64,000 nt of DNA from Coleophoma eucalyptorum (GCA_026120035.1 JALRME010000015.1:124001-188000); one strand, 5' to 3'; shown: positions 47,492 through 61,484, numbered from the stretch's first letter. The notes: generated by a model not told the origin, from the letters alone. Translations and numbers: made by a program.

Positions 47492-48809
47492 ATGCCTTCG
47501 AAGAAGCGCGCAGCGGACGAGATGTCGGTTGCGGAGGTGACATGCAAGTGTGGTCGTCACCCTAACCAATCGATTTGCGACAACGAACACCGTCTGCGGC
47601 ATCTCTATGGGCAGCGAATGGATTTTAATAGCAAGTCAGTAGCTCTAAATGCCTTGCATATTACAATATTGCTAATTGAGGTACCTCAGGATCATCGCAA
47701 CCTCGCCAATGGTTCAGGTGAGAGTTGATAAGCCGATAATGACCTTCGAAGTCTATCAAGGCCTTCTAGAAATCAACTCTGTTTTCTTCGCCGAAATCTT
47801 CAGCCAATGGCGCACTAAGCAACGACAGAGAGACAATACTAAATTGAGGGAACCAGTCGTTCATCTCAACCGTGCGGGTTCGAAGCTCGAAAATCTGGAC
47901 GCAGGCTTCGCACATTTCATCAGCTGGTTGACGATTGGCAGAGTCAACTGGAGCCAATGCTCGCTCAAGCACGATGATGTGCTGCTCTGGCAGCTTGGTA
48001 ATGAGCTGGGCAGTCCAGAATTTCAGGATTACTGTCTGGATCACCTACGACGCCGAGTCTTGCAGAGAACCGGTGTGTGGCCGTTGCCTGACGAGGCCGC
48101 TCTGATCTACAAGATCACACCTAGTGACTCACATTTGAGAGCACTCGTGGCTAGTTCTTTGGCAAGCCATAATCCATTCCAGAGGGGAGGCGACGAAGTT
48201 CAAGAATGGACAGTACTCATTGCCGAGCAGCAAGATCTCTCGCGAGATATCATCATGGCTGGCAAAACGAACTGGCAGGGCAAGTTACCCGCCCACGATC
48301 AGTACCGGAAGAAGTATGTAGTGGATACGCAGAAATCACAGTGCTTGCCGAAGAAATATGCGACCTTCTTGTTGGCGGAGAAGACCTTGGCACAGTGGGA
48401 GCATCTCGAACAGGCCGGCGCGTGGAATGGCAAGGTTGCTATGAACCACCTTCGCGAGATGAACATGCATGAGGAGATAGACGAACACCAGAGTGAGGCA
48501 GCGAATAGCCAGGGACAGCATGAAGAGGATGAGAAGCAGTTGGGGGATGAAGTCGCCGAGATGGACAAGCAAGTAGCTGTAATGACGGGTGGAAATGAAA
48601 AGTCAGGAGTGGTGATTGATCTCGCCCAAATGTCTTCATCTCAAGAGATACAAGGGGGCGAGCAAGTTCCAAGAAAGGAGCAAGTTGGCTCTCCCGAGCA
48701 ACTAGCCAAGAAGAAGAGAAGACCAAACCTACGACTTCGAAGGAAGTGGGCTGGTGACGTGGAGAATGAGGACGATCTTATACCTGACAACAGCTGTGAA
48801 AACGCCTGA
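47492..48809 (+). CDS. BTB/POZ-like domain protein
   Basis: Two exons (47492-47634, 47690-48809), 420 residues. The junction gives DFNSKIIATSPMVQVRVD. Residues about 50-155 follow a fungal BTB pattern: an opening strand VQVRV, then YQGLLEINSVFFAEIFSQW, a VVHLNRAG strand, FISWLTIGRV, and a helix with LWQLGNELGSPEFQDYCLDHL. The N-terminus has a CKCGRHPNQSIC cluster. The C-terminal third is acidic, then basic (KKKRRPNLRLRRKW), a possible nuclear signal. Such orphan BTB proteins are numerous in Pezizomycotina and their roles are mostly unknown; they are thought to mediate protein contacts. No MATH, Kelch or zinc-finger partner domain is seen. Confidence 0.7.
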
Positions 48810-50406
48810 GATGTCATTTTCAAGATGAACCTGCGCCAACGGAAGGCCAAAAGCATGTCGAGCTCATCGACAGTTGTCAGTATGGCTTATGGGAGGGGTA
48901 ATAGCGTGAATTGCAAATTGACATAATCATGGAATTCTGGTACGCTTTGTTTTCCCCTGCTCAGCGTGGTACTAAATTGGCAAAGAGAGCCAGTTACATG
49001 CTAGAAAGATCTCAGCAGGAGGATTCTACTTTAGATCCATGCCGAGGGGTAAACGGGGAATATAAGCCAAATTTGCGGTCCCAGAATAGCTACTTGTCAT
49101 CCACGGTTGAGGTATGGACAGAACTGCCTCCAAGACAACGAGATTATTCTCACCATAGATAGCGTTGACCAATTGTTTACTATTATTTTCTGTCAGGCAT
49201 TCTGGTGATATATATATCTCCAAGTAGACATTGTCATAACGATGAAACCCAGCTCTAATCTGATTATAAACCAGATTGCAGCTAGGATATTCTGCGAGCT
49301 TAGCAACGGATAGTTCTTAGAATAGCGTCTGTGAGCGGGAGCGGCTTTCATTTACTGCTAGGATGCCCTGACACAGTCAAAAAGGCCATTCGAGTTCTTG
49401 AGTTCTTGAGTTCCCATGGGAATTCTTAATGTCTCCTGAGTTGTCATTCACTTTTGTCTTCATATTTGCACAGCTCTCCTAGTTGACATGACGAAGAACG
49501 AAGGATCGGACCAAAAAATCCTGCCACCCACTAGAAAGAGCTAAGGAAGCAACTACCGGTTATTGCAGTGACATAGTTATATCGTCCTCAGGCCGTGGCA
49601 AGCGCATCACATAGCAGCCCAAGCTCGTACGGAGGTGGCTACACGTAACCCGTATAATTCCAGGTACGTTATTGTAAGATTGAAGGAGCAGTTTTCCAGA
49701 AGACTGCGTAATGTAGCGGTGGTCCAAAGTAGCTTCTTTCCGAAGAATGTCACTGCTCGCCCTACCAGCGCCGATTTAGAGCACTGGGCACGGGGAGGCA
49801 AGCCGAAGGCTTTATTTAGCCGACCTGAGCTTCGATTCACTCACCCAAAAACTGCCGACCACCACCAAAGACTTGTTCACCTCGGATTAGCCCCACTCGT
49901 TAAGACAACCTCTATTGATCCCCACGAAATGATATTGGCGATGCGGTAGTTAGGGAGAGCATGGAGTGCTATTTCTATACCACAAGGGACCTTTTACTCC
50001 TATATGATCCCACGCTTGTAATAACAACCTGAAAGACAAGCAAATGTGATCTACGTCCATGATCCATTGTAACCTAATGTTGTATATTCATGCCCTTGCT
50101 ATGGCAAATCACCTTCGAACAAAAGCATTCGGTTGCTCGTGACGCGTTCCACTCTATGACGAATCTCCGTTGAGCATAGCCTGCTTGTTTGTATGGCTGC
50201 TCGAAAGTCTTTGCGAAAGAGCCGTGGTGTTCTAGCCTCCACGGACATGTTCGCTTTTCCAATTTTCCCTGGCCAAAGTGACCAGACCACAGATCCTGGA
50301 GGTGTTCTATATAACACCAGCTCCCACCGGTTGGAAGGAGAACATCGCCTTTGACTGACACCCACACTCTTTTTCTTTAAGCGTTCGTCTCTACTTGCTC
50401 GGCACG
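48810..50406. other. Intergenic region
   Basis: 1.6 kb. An open frame at 49635-49949 starts only at GTG and lacks conserved features. 50050-50400 is probably the tannase promoter. Nothing else seen. Confidence 0.45.
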
Positions 50407-52218
50407 ATGCGGTCGACCCTTACCCTCGTTTCCATGGCTTCTCTAGCCATGGCCTCCTCTCTAAGCGATATCTGCACCGTCTCGACTCTGCAGGCTGCGC
50501 TGCCGGCAGATGATTTTATCCCCGGCATTACATTCGATGCATCATCAGTTACGGCTGCAGCGGTGTATAATTCGACCGTGTCAGATTCTGACAACTACCC
50601 AGATGCTACCATCTCGTACTGCAATGTGACTTTCGCTTATAGTCACACCGGTCTCAACGACAAGGTCCAGGTGCAATACTGGTTGCCCTCTACTTTCTCC
50701 AACCGCTACCTCACCACTGGTGGCTTTGGCTATGCAATTAACTCTGCCAGCTCCAACCTTCCCGAAGCTATCATCTATGAAGCTGTTGGTGGTGCAACTG
50801 ATGGTGGATTCGGTGGCTTTGATGTCCAATTTGACGCGGTCTTTCCGCTTAATAATGGCACTGCCAACCTTCCGGCACTCTACTCATTCGTGAGCCCTCC
50901 CATCTAACCGTCCAGAATGGACCATAGCAGCAGCTAATGGAAATATTAGGCTTACGAATCTCTGCACGAATTAACCGTGTTCGGAAAGGAGTTTGCGAGA
51001 TCGGTCTACGGTGTGAGCAACGGCACCAAGATTTACTCATACTACCACAGCTGCTCTGAGGGAGGTAGAGAGGGCTGGAGTCAGGTGCAGCGATATGGTG
51101 ATCAGTTTGATGGTGTTATTGTTGGCGCCCCGGCCTTCCGCTTCTCCTTCCAACAACTCAACCATCTCTACATGAACTTTGTGGAGCAGACACTCAACTA
51201 CTACCCACCGAGCTGCGAGCTTGACAAGATCATTAATGCAACCATTGAGGCTTGCGACCCTCTTGATGGAAAGACTGATGGCGTGATCAGTCGTTCAGAT
51301 CTCTGCAAGCTGGACTTTAACCTCACTTCTCTAATTGGCACTCCTTACTCGTGTGATGCCAGCACAGGAACTACCACCTTCTTGAAGAAGCGACAAAGCG
51401 CGACTAGCTCTTCGACCCCAGCACAAAATGGAACCATTACTGCAGAAGGTATCAAGGTGGTACAGACGACTCTCGATGGATTGCACGACACCAATGGCAA
51501 CGCTATCTACTTTTCATACCAACCAGGTGGTGATCTAACTCAGGACGGCATTACCACTTACGATGCTACAACTGGCGAGTGGGGTATTGATATCTCTTCC
51601 TTCGGCACTGAGTATTATCAGCGCTTCCTCCAGCTTGTCGATTCCGACACCCTTGACTCTATCGAGGGCTACACCTACGATACGCTCCGTGACTGGATGA
51701 TCCAAGGCTGGTATGAGTATGAGGACACTCTGCACACAACCAACCCCGACCTGTCCCAGTTCCTCAATGCTGGAGGTAAGATCATTCACTATCACGGCGA
51801 ACAAGACCCTTCCATCCCTACCGCATCCTCGGTTCGGTATCACGAATCCGTTCGTCAAATTATGTACCCTGGACTATCCTTCAACGAGTCCACTGCTAAG
51901 CTCGCTGAGTGGTATAAGCTCTACCTTGTGCCCGGCGCCGCTCACTGTGGGCCAAATTCGCAGGAGCCTAACGGGCCATGGTGCCAAACCAATTTGGCAG
52001 TCATGATTGACTGGGTCGAGAACAGTAACGAGCCCACCACCTTAAATGCTACTTATATGGCTGGAGACTATGTCGGCCAAAGTGCAGAAATTTGCCAGTG
52101 GCCCTTGAGACCTATGTGGTACAACAACGGCACCACAATGGAGTGTGAGTACGATCAGAGAAGTCTTGACACTTGGTTCTATGACTTCTCTGCCGGATTA
52201 AAGCTGCCCCTTTACTAG
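50407..52218 (+). CDS. Secreted tannase / feruloyl esterase family
   Basis: Two exons (50407-50889, 50950-52218), 583 residues, close to Aspergillus tannase. A signal peptide (MRSTLTLVSMASLAMASS) leads the protein. The nucleophile motif CSEGGREGW, the Asp of HGEQDPSIP and AAHCGPN form the CS-D-HC arrangement in which the cysteines next to Ser and His are disulphide-linked. A LKKRQSA site near the middle is a likely Kex2 cleavage point, as in fungal tannases that mature into two chains. It is probably secreted and hydrolyses gallate or ferulate esters from plant material. The acceptor attag at 50949 joins LYSF to AYESLHELTVFGKE, the expected family context. Confidence 0.92.
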
Positions 52219-52474
52219 AGAAGTAAAGTCATCTCATCACTACGCTCGCGCCTCACCTTCGGATCCTGGCGAAGACAGCTTCAGCAATGACGAATACGAC
52301 GTTGGTTAGATTGACGAGAACATACCCAATGATACAGGTGGATGTAAGAATTGTTGTAGGAAAAAAATATCTCGCAATCAACAGCGAGGTTCTGATATAT
52401 AGCAAAAGGAAAGCACCCAGGGATAGCGTCAATGATTGGGTAGACAAAACGCATCGACTTTAATCAGTTTATCA

Positions 52475-53687
52475 TTATCCTCTGTTCAAAGTGTTTCCAG
52501 CTCCCCTGGAAGTGTTAGATAAGAAGATAAGATAGTGACAAAGAGGTAGACTTACTTTGGATTTGCCTCAACAAACTCATCCCATTCACGAGCTTTCATA
52601 ATCTCCGCATCTGCCTTCTCGTAATTATCCTCATCTGGCTCTGGAATAATTCCACTTGCTTCACCACCTCCTTCAATGATACCACCCCGTGCTCTTTCCT
52701 CCTCCAAATATTCATCAATCGTCATCGTTGGTAAATTATGTCCAGGTCCAAACACTCCATCCTTGACAGTCTGCCTATCTCCTAGGAGAGTGAAAGGACG
52801 CAATGGCTTTCCGCTCTGACTCAATATTGGACCTGTATTCGCGGATGAGAGGAGGTCCCTCCTGTCCAAACGGTCTGAATAGTCGCGTTCTCCCCGCAGT
52901 CCATTTCTCTCTCGGTAATCACGTTCTATGGCTTCTGGGGTAGGACCAGGAGTAGGCGGTGCCATTGCAAGGACTTCGAGTTCGCGATTCATCGATTCCA
53001 GGGCTTGGAAGGTATTGTGGGTGCAAAGAGTGATATTGGTAAGCTGCAGCTCCCGTACAGCATCTTCGTCCTTCTCGAGATACGCAGGGTTTTGTGCCAG
53101 AAACTTGCCCATATTAGCAAGGTTTGGCAGAGGATATTCTCGAAAAACGAACCTCCAACTTTTTTTTGAGCTCCTTCTCTTGCTTAAAATTTGCAATTTT
53201 CGCGCCACGTCGAGCAGCAGGGTCCGAGGTAGAGATGGTAGAGAATGAAGTTGTATCTTCTACATAGGTGGTATAAAGTTTCTTTTCTGACGTTGAGAAC
53301 ATATCGTAGTTGTCTAAAAAGCTCAGGTATTGCTCATAGGCATCTCTTGCCTTTTGTAGAATGTCCTTTCGATCTTTGTCATTCTTGAGGAGGATCAAAT
53401 CTGCAAGGCGGTAGTTGATCAAGAGATATCTGCGCCAATATCAGTACCTCGTCTTGGACCATAGGCTATCTGACCTACTGTAGATCTCCTGATGTGATAT
53501 CTTCTAAGCTCTCATTGGGACTGAATAACGATAGTCTGTCTGTGAGCTGTCGACATTCCTCGTAGGCAGCAATGGCAGAGGCAAGATTCTGCTGGTATGT
53601 GACGGTATTCGTTTCCCAAGACGACTCGAGCGATTTTCTTTTGCTCTCGGCGGAGGCATAGAGAGACTTCAAGTTCTGGTCTGCCAT
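52475..53687 (-). CDS. Tap42/alpha4-type PP2A regulatory protein
   Basis: Four exons (53687-53479, 53429-53153, 53103-52556, 52505-52475), 354 residues. NESLEDITSGDLQYLLINYRLADL, STSDPAARRGAKIANFKQEKELKKKLE and the start of the third exon FLAQNPAYLEKDEDAVRELQL are diagnostic Tap42 blocks. The last exon encodes only the canonical tail GAGNTLNRG. Tap42 binds PP2A-like catalytic subunits downstream of TORC1 in the cytosol. The terminal 31-base exon and the 49-base intron ending gggcaag are easily missed; without them the frame stops early. Only 256 bases separate it from the convergent tannase gene. Confidence 0.93.
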
Positions 53688-54651
53688 TTTTTGGCGAGTG
53701 ATGAGATTGCTGGGAGTGCAGTATGGTTTGGTGGAAATGGCTTCTGATGATGTCGAATTTGCCTCGCGATGATGTCGATTCTTGGTGGGGGATAGACCTT
53801 AATACGAATACGAAGAGGACGCCGAGGTCGCGCCAAACCGCGATAATGCTAATTTACGCGTCTTTCACATGGGATATATTTCCTGTATAGAACCTCCCCT
53901 GTAACTGTCAACTTTTTATTTAGAATGAGATGTCTGTTATCTCCAAGAGTATACCTCGCATACTTCCATTTTTATTGTGTCTCAAGTTCTCGTCTCGTTT
54001 TCTAAATCGTGCAGAAAACATCCGCTTTTGCGACGGCTCTGTTTGCAATGACAGCTAATTATGGAAGAAGTTTTTGATTAATGCTAATCTTCCACCCATA
54101 TCAACGAGGATATAATTGCACTGCTGGATGAGATCATTCCTCCGGAGGACCCGCACGACTGAGGAGGACGGGAGCGAAAGGTGCCCTTTGAATATTATTT
54201 CTAAAAGTGCGCTGGCCGATCTAATGGGAATGACCAATCTTGATATTATGATGCTGAAAGTAATGAGGAACTTACTTTGTCAACAAATGGTCTACCGGCA
54301 ACTTCAAATCATGTAAATGCTTCAAACGTCGGATTAAAAAGCGGAGCCTGTCTCCATCCATTACTGTAGCTGAAGACAGCACAATCGCAAGTAAAAGTAA
54401 TAAGGCAATTGGAGATTCTTGGCCTTACAACGATCAAGCCTCTGGATTCGCCATCATAGGTTACCCCAATTCGTACGTCATCGTCAGGCTCTCCTGGATG
54501 AAGTCCTTTAACAAACGGCGGTTTGGTTAGCTTCACAACTTCTACTTTTATTTCCTGTTACGACTCCGATGCTTCTCGTTCAGTTACACCACACCCAGAT
54601 CGAAGTACACCATAGCCACGGTTACCATCTCACCATCATGTACAGCTTGAA
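53688..54651. promoter_or_regulatory. Divergent promoter region, Tap42 / Dicer-like
   Basis: 964 bases between divergent starts. No gene and no specific site identified. Confidence 0.5.
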
Positions 54652-57600
54652 ATGGACTGTACCCCTCTAAAAGAGTCAACACTCTCGAAACCAACATTTC
54701 ACGGGCAGGCAGAATACTCAAAGTTTGTGCATCCTCTACCAAAGGCTGCAACTTTTGTTACACAAACAACAGCGGATGTGATCACTTATCTCAAGCAACC
54801 TATTCGTGACTCAACTTGTGCTTCTTCTAGATCTCAACAAGACACAAAGTTAAACCTAATGGCAGACTCAATAGATTTACGACTGCAAGGTCTTAGTATG
54901 GCAAATATGGATCCTCCCCTGGGTCTTATGGGCGAGGAGGACGATGAACACGGTCACTACTCAGACACTGATAGTGAAGCTGATCACCTTATTGAAACTG
55001 TCGGACCAAAGAAGATCTCAGAGCGCCGCCGTCGTCAGCAAGCCATTGTTGATGCACACCTGAAAAAGATTGCTTGGGAAGCTGGGATTTCAGTCTCACA
55101 CGTCAAGTTTGGCGAAGAGGACCAACAGTCTACAAGATGGCTCATCAAACAGTCTGAAAGCAAAGTAATCATTTCCAGTCCGAGGGACTATCAAGTTGAG
55201 CTCTTTGAGCGTGCGAAAGAAAAGAACATAGTCGCTGTCTTGGACACAGGTATGCTACTTAAAATAGGAAAAGGTACTTTATTAATGGTATTAGGCTCAG
55301 GGAAAACGTTGATTGCTGTCCTCCTACTTCGTCATATTATCAGCGAAGAACTCGAGAATCGTGCACTGGGCAAGCCAAAGCGAATCTCATTCTTTCTTGT
55401 ATGTCTCACACAATTTCTGTTGATAATTCTAATCATGGCTCTAGGTCGACTCTGTCACCCTTGTTTTCCAACAACATGCTGTCTTGTTTGCGAATCTCGA
55501 CCAGAAAATGGCCTACTTCTGTGGTGATATGGGATGTGATCTCTGGAGCAAGCAATTGTGGGAAAGGCATTTCTCAGAAAATATGGTTATTGTCTGTACT
55601 GCAGAGGTTCTATGCCAATGCCTACACCATTCCTATATTACCATGGAAAACATTAATTTACTCATCTTCGACGAAGCACATCACGCGAAGAAGAACCACC
55701 CATATGCTAGAATTATTAAAGACTTCTACGCCGAAATACAGCCTGATACGATTCGACCGAAGATCTTTGGTATGACTGCATCTCCAGTCGATGCCAGAGT
55801 GGACGTAAAGAAAGCTGCGGTGGAATTAGAGGCACTACTTCAATGCCAAATCACAACCGCAGCTGATACCAGTTTACTACAATACTCAGTGAAAGCTCAT
55901 ATCGAGCAACTTGCAAAGTATGCGCCTCTTGGCCCCAGATTCGAGACAAAGCTCTTCAAGCAGATGGTTGCAAGATTTAAAACCAGCAGAATTTTTCAGA
56001 AGTCCCTGAAATACTCATATGAAATGACATCAGATCTGGGCTCATGGTGCGCTGATCAGGTATGGCTATTTTGCCTCAGCGAAGAGGAGATTCCAAAGTT
56101 TCTCGTAAAGACTGAGAGTCTTTATCACGCCAATCGTGTGGCAGAACCAATAGAGGAGTTAGAGGCTCGAAAAGAACAGATTCGGGAGGCACAGGATATC
56201 ATCAAGTCTCATGATTTTGAAGCTCCTGACTATGACCCTTCCAGATCCACATCAAGGAACCTTTCCACAAAGGTGCTGCTTCTTGTTCAGTACTTAAAAG
56301 AACGATATGAGCGACCTACCGATGATAAGTGCATAGTATTTGTAAAACAACGATACACTGCACGCCTTCTTGCGCAGCTCTTTACTCAAGAATCCATCAG
56401 GACTCCTAACTTGCGTGTTGGAATTCTTGTGGGTGCTAGAAAATCGGAAGTGGGTGATCTGAATACTTCATTCCGTCAGCAAGTCATTACTATGATGAGT
56501 TTTCGCCAAGGCAAAGTCAACTGCCTATTTGCTACCTCGGTCGCAGAAGAGGGCCTCGACATTCCTGATTGCAACTTGGTGATTCGCTTTGATCTCTATA
56601 CAACTCTAATCCAATATATCCAATCAAGAGGTCGGGCTCGACATGCAAACTCAAGATACATTCACATGTGTGAGGATCGAAATTTGGCTCATGCAGAAAT
56701 CATCAAAGAGGTTCGTAAGAATGAGGGCATATTGAAGAGATTTTGCAGCGAGCTTCCCGATGACAGAAAACTCACCGGCAATGATTATAATATGGACTAT
56801 TTCCTGGCAAAAGAAAGAACCCACCGAGTTTATACCATCCCAGGTACTGGTGCTAAATTGACTTACAGAATGAGTCTCATGGTCCTTTCAAATTTCGTCA
56901 ACTCTCTTCCTCGAAAGTCAGAGAGTGATAATGCAGTTCCAGAATATGTTGTCATCAGCAGAAACAAACAATTCATTGGGGAAGTTGTCCTTCCCGAGTC
57001 ATCTCCAATACGAGGTGCCATAGGAAAGCCAGCATCAACTAAACAGGTGGCAAAATGCTCAGCTGCTTTTGAGACATGTTTAGAGCTGTTGAAAGGGAAG
57101 TTCTTAGATCATCATCTTCTACCAATTTACACCAAGAAGCTACCTGCAATGCGAAATGCCTTGCTTGCGGTTGATTCAAAACAGCGAGAATCATATGATA
57201 TGAGGACCAAGCCATCGCTATGGAACATCATTAGTATGCCTGAGAAGTTATACATGACAATTCTATCGTTGAAAAATTCAGAGTGCTTGGGTCGACTTTC
57301 GCAGCCTCTAGCCCTATTGACCAGAACACCATTACCTGAATTCCCGCAGTTTCCCTTGCACTTTGGGCACGGTGAATCCTCACTTGTCGAATGCAAGCCC
57401 ATCTCAACCGCTCTGGATCTTGATTCCAATACCCAAGTTTTGCATCAGCTTAATAGATTCACCTTGCGATTCTTCGATGATATATTCAGTAAACTCTACG
57501 CATCAGATCCCACGAGCATGCCTTATTTTCTTGCTCCGATCAAGAGTAATGTCCTGATCATTACTGAATCCCACCCAATGGATCTGATTTCTTGGGAAAT

Positions 57601-59618
57601 TGTTAAGGTTGCTGTCGAACATGAATGGTTGCCATGGGATGAAAACACTCCAGAATCCTTCTTCAACAACAAATTTCTCGTTGATCCTTGGGATGGCTCT
57701 AGGAAGTTTTGGTCTGTTGGTGTTACTCACAAGTACAAACCTCTTGACCCTGTTCCACCAAATACAGCTCCTCGGCCAGGCACCAGAAAGGATAACTCGA
57801 GTATCATGGAATACAGTTGTAGTCTCTGGGAGAAGGCAAGAGCTCGAAGAACATTCAGAGAAGATCAATTTGTGGTAGAAGCTGAACTTATAGGACCACG
57901 CCGGAATATGCTCGATGAGTTCGATGTTGGTAACGTTGAGACGCCTAAGAATTGCTTCGTCATTATTGAGCCCATGAAGATTTCTCCAGTAGGTGCCTTT
58001 GAGTCTACGAGTTCTACCAAGCTAACGAGCATAGCTACCAACCACTGTTGTGGCTATGGCATATCTGTTCCCTGCTATCATTCACCGCATTGAGTCATAC
58101 ATGATAGCCCTGGAGGCATGCTCCATGTTGAATTTGGACATCCGACCAGATCTTGCACTCGAGGCAATGACCAAAGATTCAGATAATACCGATGAGCATG
58201 GGGAACAACAAGTCAACTTTCAAAAAGGCATGGGTGCCAACTATGAACGACTTGAGTTCCTTGGTGACTGCTTTCTCAAGATGGCAACGTCTATTTCTCT
58301 CTACGGCATGCATCCAGACAGCAATGAATTTCAGTTTCACGTGGATCGTATGCTACTCATTTGCAATAAGAATCTGCGAAACAACGCCATCGACCTCAAG
58401 CTTTACGAGTTCATTCGGTCGCAAGGCTTCAACCGCAGATCATGGTATCCTGAAGGACTTGTTCTTCAAAAGGGAAAGGGAAAACCTGCTCCCAAGACTC
58501 ATAAGCTCGGTGATAAGACGATTGCCGATGTATGCGAAGCTTTGATTGGTGCTGCGTTGCTCACTCGGATGGAAACGAACAATATGGACGGTGCTGTCCG
58601 GGCAGTCACCGAACTTGTTCGCAGCGGAAACCATAGTCTCATTTCATATACCGACTATTACAAACAATACACGAAGCCAAAGTACCAGATCGCTGCGTCT
58701 ACAGCAGCACACAGGGATTTGGCACGACAAGTTGAGGAGAAGCATCCCTACCGTTTTCAGTATCCTCGTCTACTTCGATCAGCATTCATTCATCCTTCAT
58801 ACCCATTCTCCTATGAGCATATTCCAAGCTACCAACGTCTTGAGTTCTTGGGCGACTCTTTGCTGGACATGGCTTGTGTAAACTTCCTTTTCCACAAGTA
58901 CCCCACTCGTGATCCTCAATGGCTGACTGAGCACAAGATGGCGATGGTTTCCAACCAGTTTCTAGGTGCTCTATGCGTCATGCTGGGATTTCATAAACAC
59001 CTCTTGGTCTTTAATGCGACCTTCCAGAAGCAGATCCAGGACTATATTTTCGAGATTACTGAAGCACGAACCCAAGCTGAAGATAAGGCCATTTTGGAGG
59101 GTAAGACAAAGGACAAATGCTCGCCCGATTTCTGGGTTCAAACAAAGCAACCTCCAAAGTGCCTTCCAGATATCGTAGAGGCTTTTATTGGGGCCATTTT
59201 CGTGGATTCCGAGTATGATTACCATGAAGTGGAACGATTCTTCGATGAGCATATCCGATGGTACTTTCAAGACATGAGCATCTATGACTCTTTTGCCAAT
59301 AAGCATCCAACTACTTTCCTTGCTAAATTCCTGGACACTAATATGGGTTGTTCAAATTGGCGCTTATTCTCGCAACCAATTCCTCAGATCGATGGTTCCA
59401 AGACTCAGGTACTCGCATGCATCATGATTCATGACCAAATTGTCGCCGATGATCGAGGCGATAGTGCTCGGTATGCCAAGGTTCGAGCTAGTCAGCTGGC
59501 TATGCAGATCTTGGACGGACTCTCTCCCACGGAGTTCAGACAGAAATATGATTGTGATTGCTCAATTGACAGAGCTATTGCTTTTGATGAGGAAGTTCAA
59601 CATGGCACGGCCATCTAA
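54652..59618 (+). CDS. Dicer-like protein 1
   Basis: Four exons (54652-55249, 55295-55398, 55445-57988, 58035-59618), 1609 residues. The helicase has Walker A LDTGSGKT (split by a phase-1 intron), DEAH (about 310) and QSRGRAR (about 627). A Dicer dimerisation region follows (LTYRMSLMVLSNFVNSLP), then a PAZ-like segment around 880-1040. RNase III domain a has YERLEFLGD (about 1152) with DVCEALIGA. Domain b has YQRLEFLGDSLLDMA (about 1348) with LPDIVEAFIGAIF, so both catalytic Glu/Asp sets are intact. The C-terminal dsRNA-binding region ends in the Cys-X-Cys (CDC) typical of fungal DCL1 zinc sites. It cuts dsRNA into small RNAs for silencing, antiviral defence and transposon control. Complete, with no sign of decay. 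Confidence 0.95.
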
Positions 59619-60179
59619 TGAGAAAAGTGGCTGAATGATGACGGTTGATCTGCAACGAAGATGTTCGCAATTGTGTAGCTTGCTTGATCTGTCGACTGGA
59701 ATCATTATACTAAACTAGACAACCAGGTAGATACCAAGGACTGGTCTTTTATATTAGGATTCCTGCCATAGCTATCATATACCAAACAAATTCTGAGGAA
59801 ACTTCAAATTTCTTTTTGTACTATTGTGCTACCCATGTTTTTAGACAAGTTCATGAGTACTGATATATTTGCCGTGCAAATTGAGCCTCACCTAGCGTGG
59901 AAGATTAGATAACTAATGTAAATTAAGTTCATGAGAAAAAAGGCGTAGAGATTAGATAGAAGGCTGTTTTAACTAACTAACCCAATTTATAAAATGGGAC
60001 TTATTTACTGGCAGTTTTAGAGACAAAGTTATTTTACCTTAGTCATCATCGCGTGCCGGTCACGGTGCTGTACCTCGGCAAGCCAGGCGTATGTCCAGCC
60101 TCGCGCGAACTGTTTTACTACAACATGGGAAGCAGTGCGACAATCATCAGTCGATGCTCTGTTCTCTCTTCAGCCCATC
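59619..60179. other. Spacer between Dicer-like 1 and Pex12
   Basis: 561 bases, AT-rich, same-strand neighbours. Holds the 3' end of the Dicer gene and the Pex12 promoter; no specific element seen. Confidence 0.5.
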
Positions 60180-61484
60180 ATGGATTTCCTACCGACTCTG
60201 CAGCAAGCGATCGATGAGCAGAAGCCTTCTCTTTTCGAACTTCTTTCCTCCACTCAACTTTCGTCCCTAATCCCACCTTCCCTCCGATATCTTCTCGCCG
60301 TTGCAACACATCGGCATCCTCGATACCTACTGCGCATACTTAACTCTTTCGATGAGCTTTACGCACTGCTTATGCTGCTGATAGAGCGGCATTACCTCTC
60401 TACATATGGCGGCGGTTTCACAGAGAACTTCTACGGCCTCAAGCGCGAAAAATGTCTGCGGGTCGGCGAGATATCGCGGGCAAGTGTTGCAGCGCCAGCG
60501 GCGGTGCGAGAGAGTCTGCAGCTACGGAAGGGTGATATTTGGAAGAATCTAGCTATCATGGTCGGCATACCCTATCTGAAGCGGAAGTTGGATGAGAGTT
60601 ATGATATCAACGCTCCCCGAGCACTGCTTGGTGCAAATTATACACGACTACCGCCGAATCCGACATTGAAGCAACGCTTCGTACATTACTACCGATGGTT
60701 TCTGCGGAATATTTACCCGAGTATCAATGCTGCTTATTACTTTGCAACATTGGTTTTCAACATCGCGTATCTATTTGACGGATCGAAATACCATGATCCA
60801 TTCCTGTGGCTTGTGGGAACAAGAATGAGGAGGATGGGTCAAGCTGACTACCAAGCTATTGCAACGGCTATGGAGGCTGCAGTACCAAAAGTTGACGGGG
60901 ATTCTGGACTGGGCACAACATCAATCCTACACCCAAGAGTTCTAGGACCAAGGCTGTTGGGCTCCTTGAGATTATTATTGCCGACTTCTATATTCGCCCT
61001 GAAATTCCTTGAGTGGTGGCATGCTTCGGATTTTGCCAGACAGTTAAACAGAAAAGCTGCAGAGGGCATCGAATTGCCGCCGCCAGTAATCTCAGGTCTC
61101 TCACTCCTAAATAACAAACAGACGCCGTCCACGAAAAAGACTGACCAGGAATCGACTGAAAAGCCCGATGACGTCGAACCTCAACGTCCGCTCTTATCTT
61201 CAGTCACACTCCTCCCAATCTATACTGTTCCTGTACCTGAGGATAAGTCTCTGTGCCCAATTTGTGAGCAAGACATCACAACTCCCACAGCCTGCCAGAC
61301 TGGTTATGTGTACTGCTATACCTGTATCCATAGATGGATTGAGGGCAGTCACGAGAAACAAGAATACTTCTTGGATCGAGCAAGTGGTAGGCAAGGGAAA
61401 TGGGAGAGTGGAAAGGGAAGATGTGCTGTTTCAGGACGTAGAGTTCTGGGAGGCACAGAAGGATTGAGGAGAGTAATGGTTTAG
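60180..61484 (+). CDS. Peroxin 12 (RING component of the peroxisomal import complex)
   Basis: Single exon, 434 residues. [46 protein letters not shown] and [13 protein letters not shown] are the conserved Pex12 N-terminus. Several membrane segments follow in the middle. The C-terminal RING is LCPICEQDI...[17 protein letters not shown], with fewer zinc ligands than a classic RING, as is normal for Pex12. With Pex2 and Pex10 it forms the ubiquitin ligase that recycles the receptor Pex5. I chose the ATG at 60180 ([14 protein letters not shown]) because it fits the family start; the frame is open upstream but only from GTG. Confidence 0.93.
   Translation: MDFLPTLQQAIDEQKPSLFELLSSTQLSSLIPPSLRYLLAVATHRHPRYLLRILNSFDELYALLMLLIERHYLSTYGGGFTENFYGLKREKCLRVGEISRASVAAPAAVRESLQLRKGDIWKNLAIMVGIPYLKRKLDESYDINAPRALLGANYTRLPPNPTLKQRFVHYYRWFLRNIYPSINAAYYFATLVFNIAYLFDGSKYHDPFLWLVGTRMRRMGQADYQAIATAMEAAVPKVDGDSGLGTTSILHPRVLGPRLLGSLRLLLPTSIFALKFLEWWHASDFARQLNRKAAEGIELPPPVISGLSLLNNKQTPSTKKTDQESTEKPDDVEPQRPLLSSVTLLPIYTVPVPEDKSLCPICEQDITTPTACQTGYVYCYTCIHRWIEGSHEKQEYFLDRASGRQGKWESGKGRCAVSGRRVLGGTEGLRRVMV

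Noticed and set aside
49635..49949. 104-codon open frame
   Set aside because: GTG start, no conserved features, and lies in the tannase upstream region.
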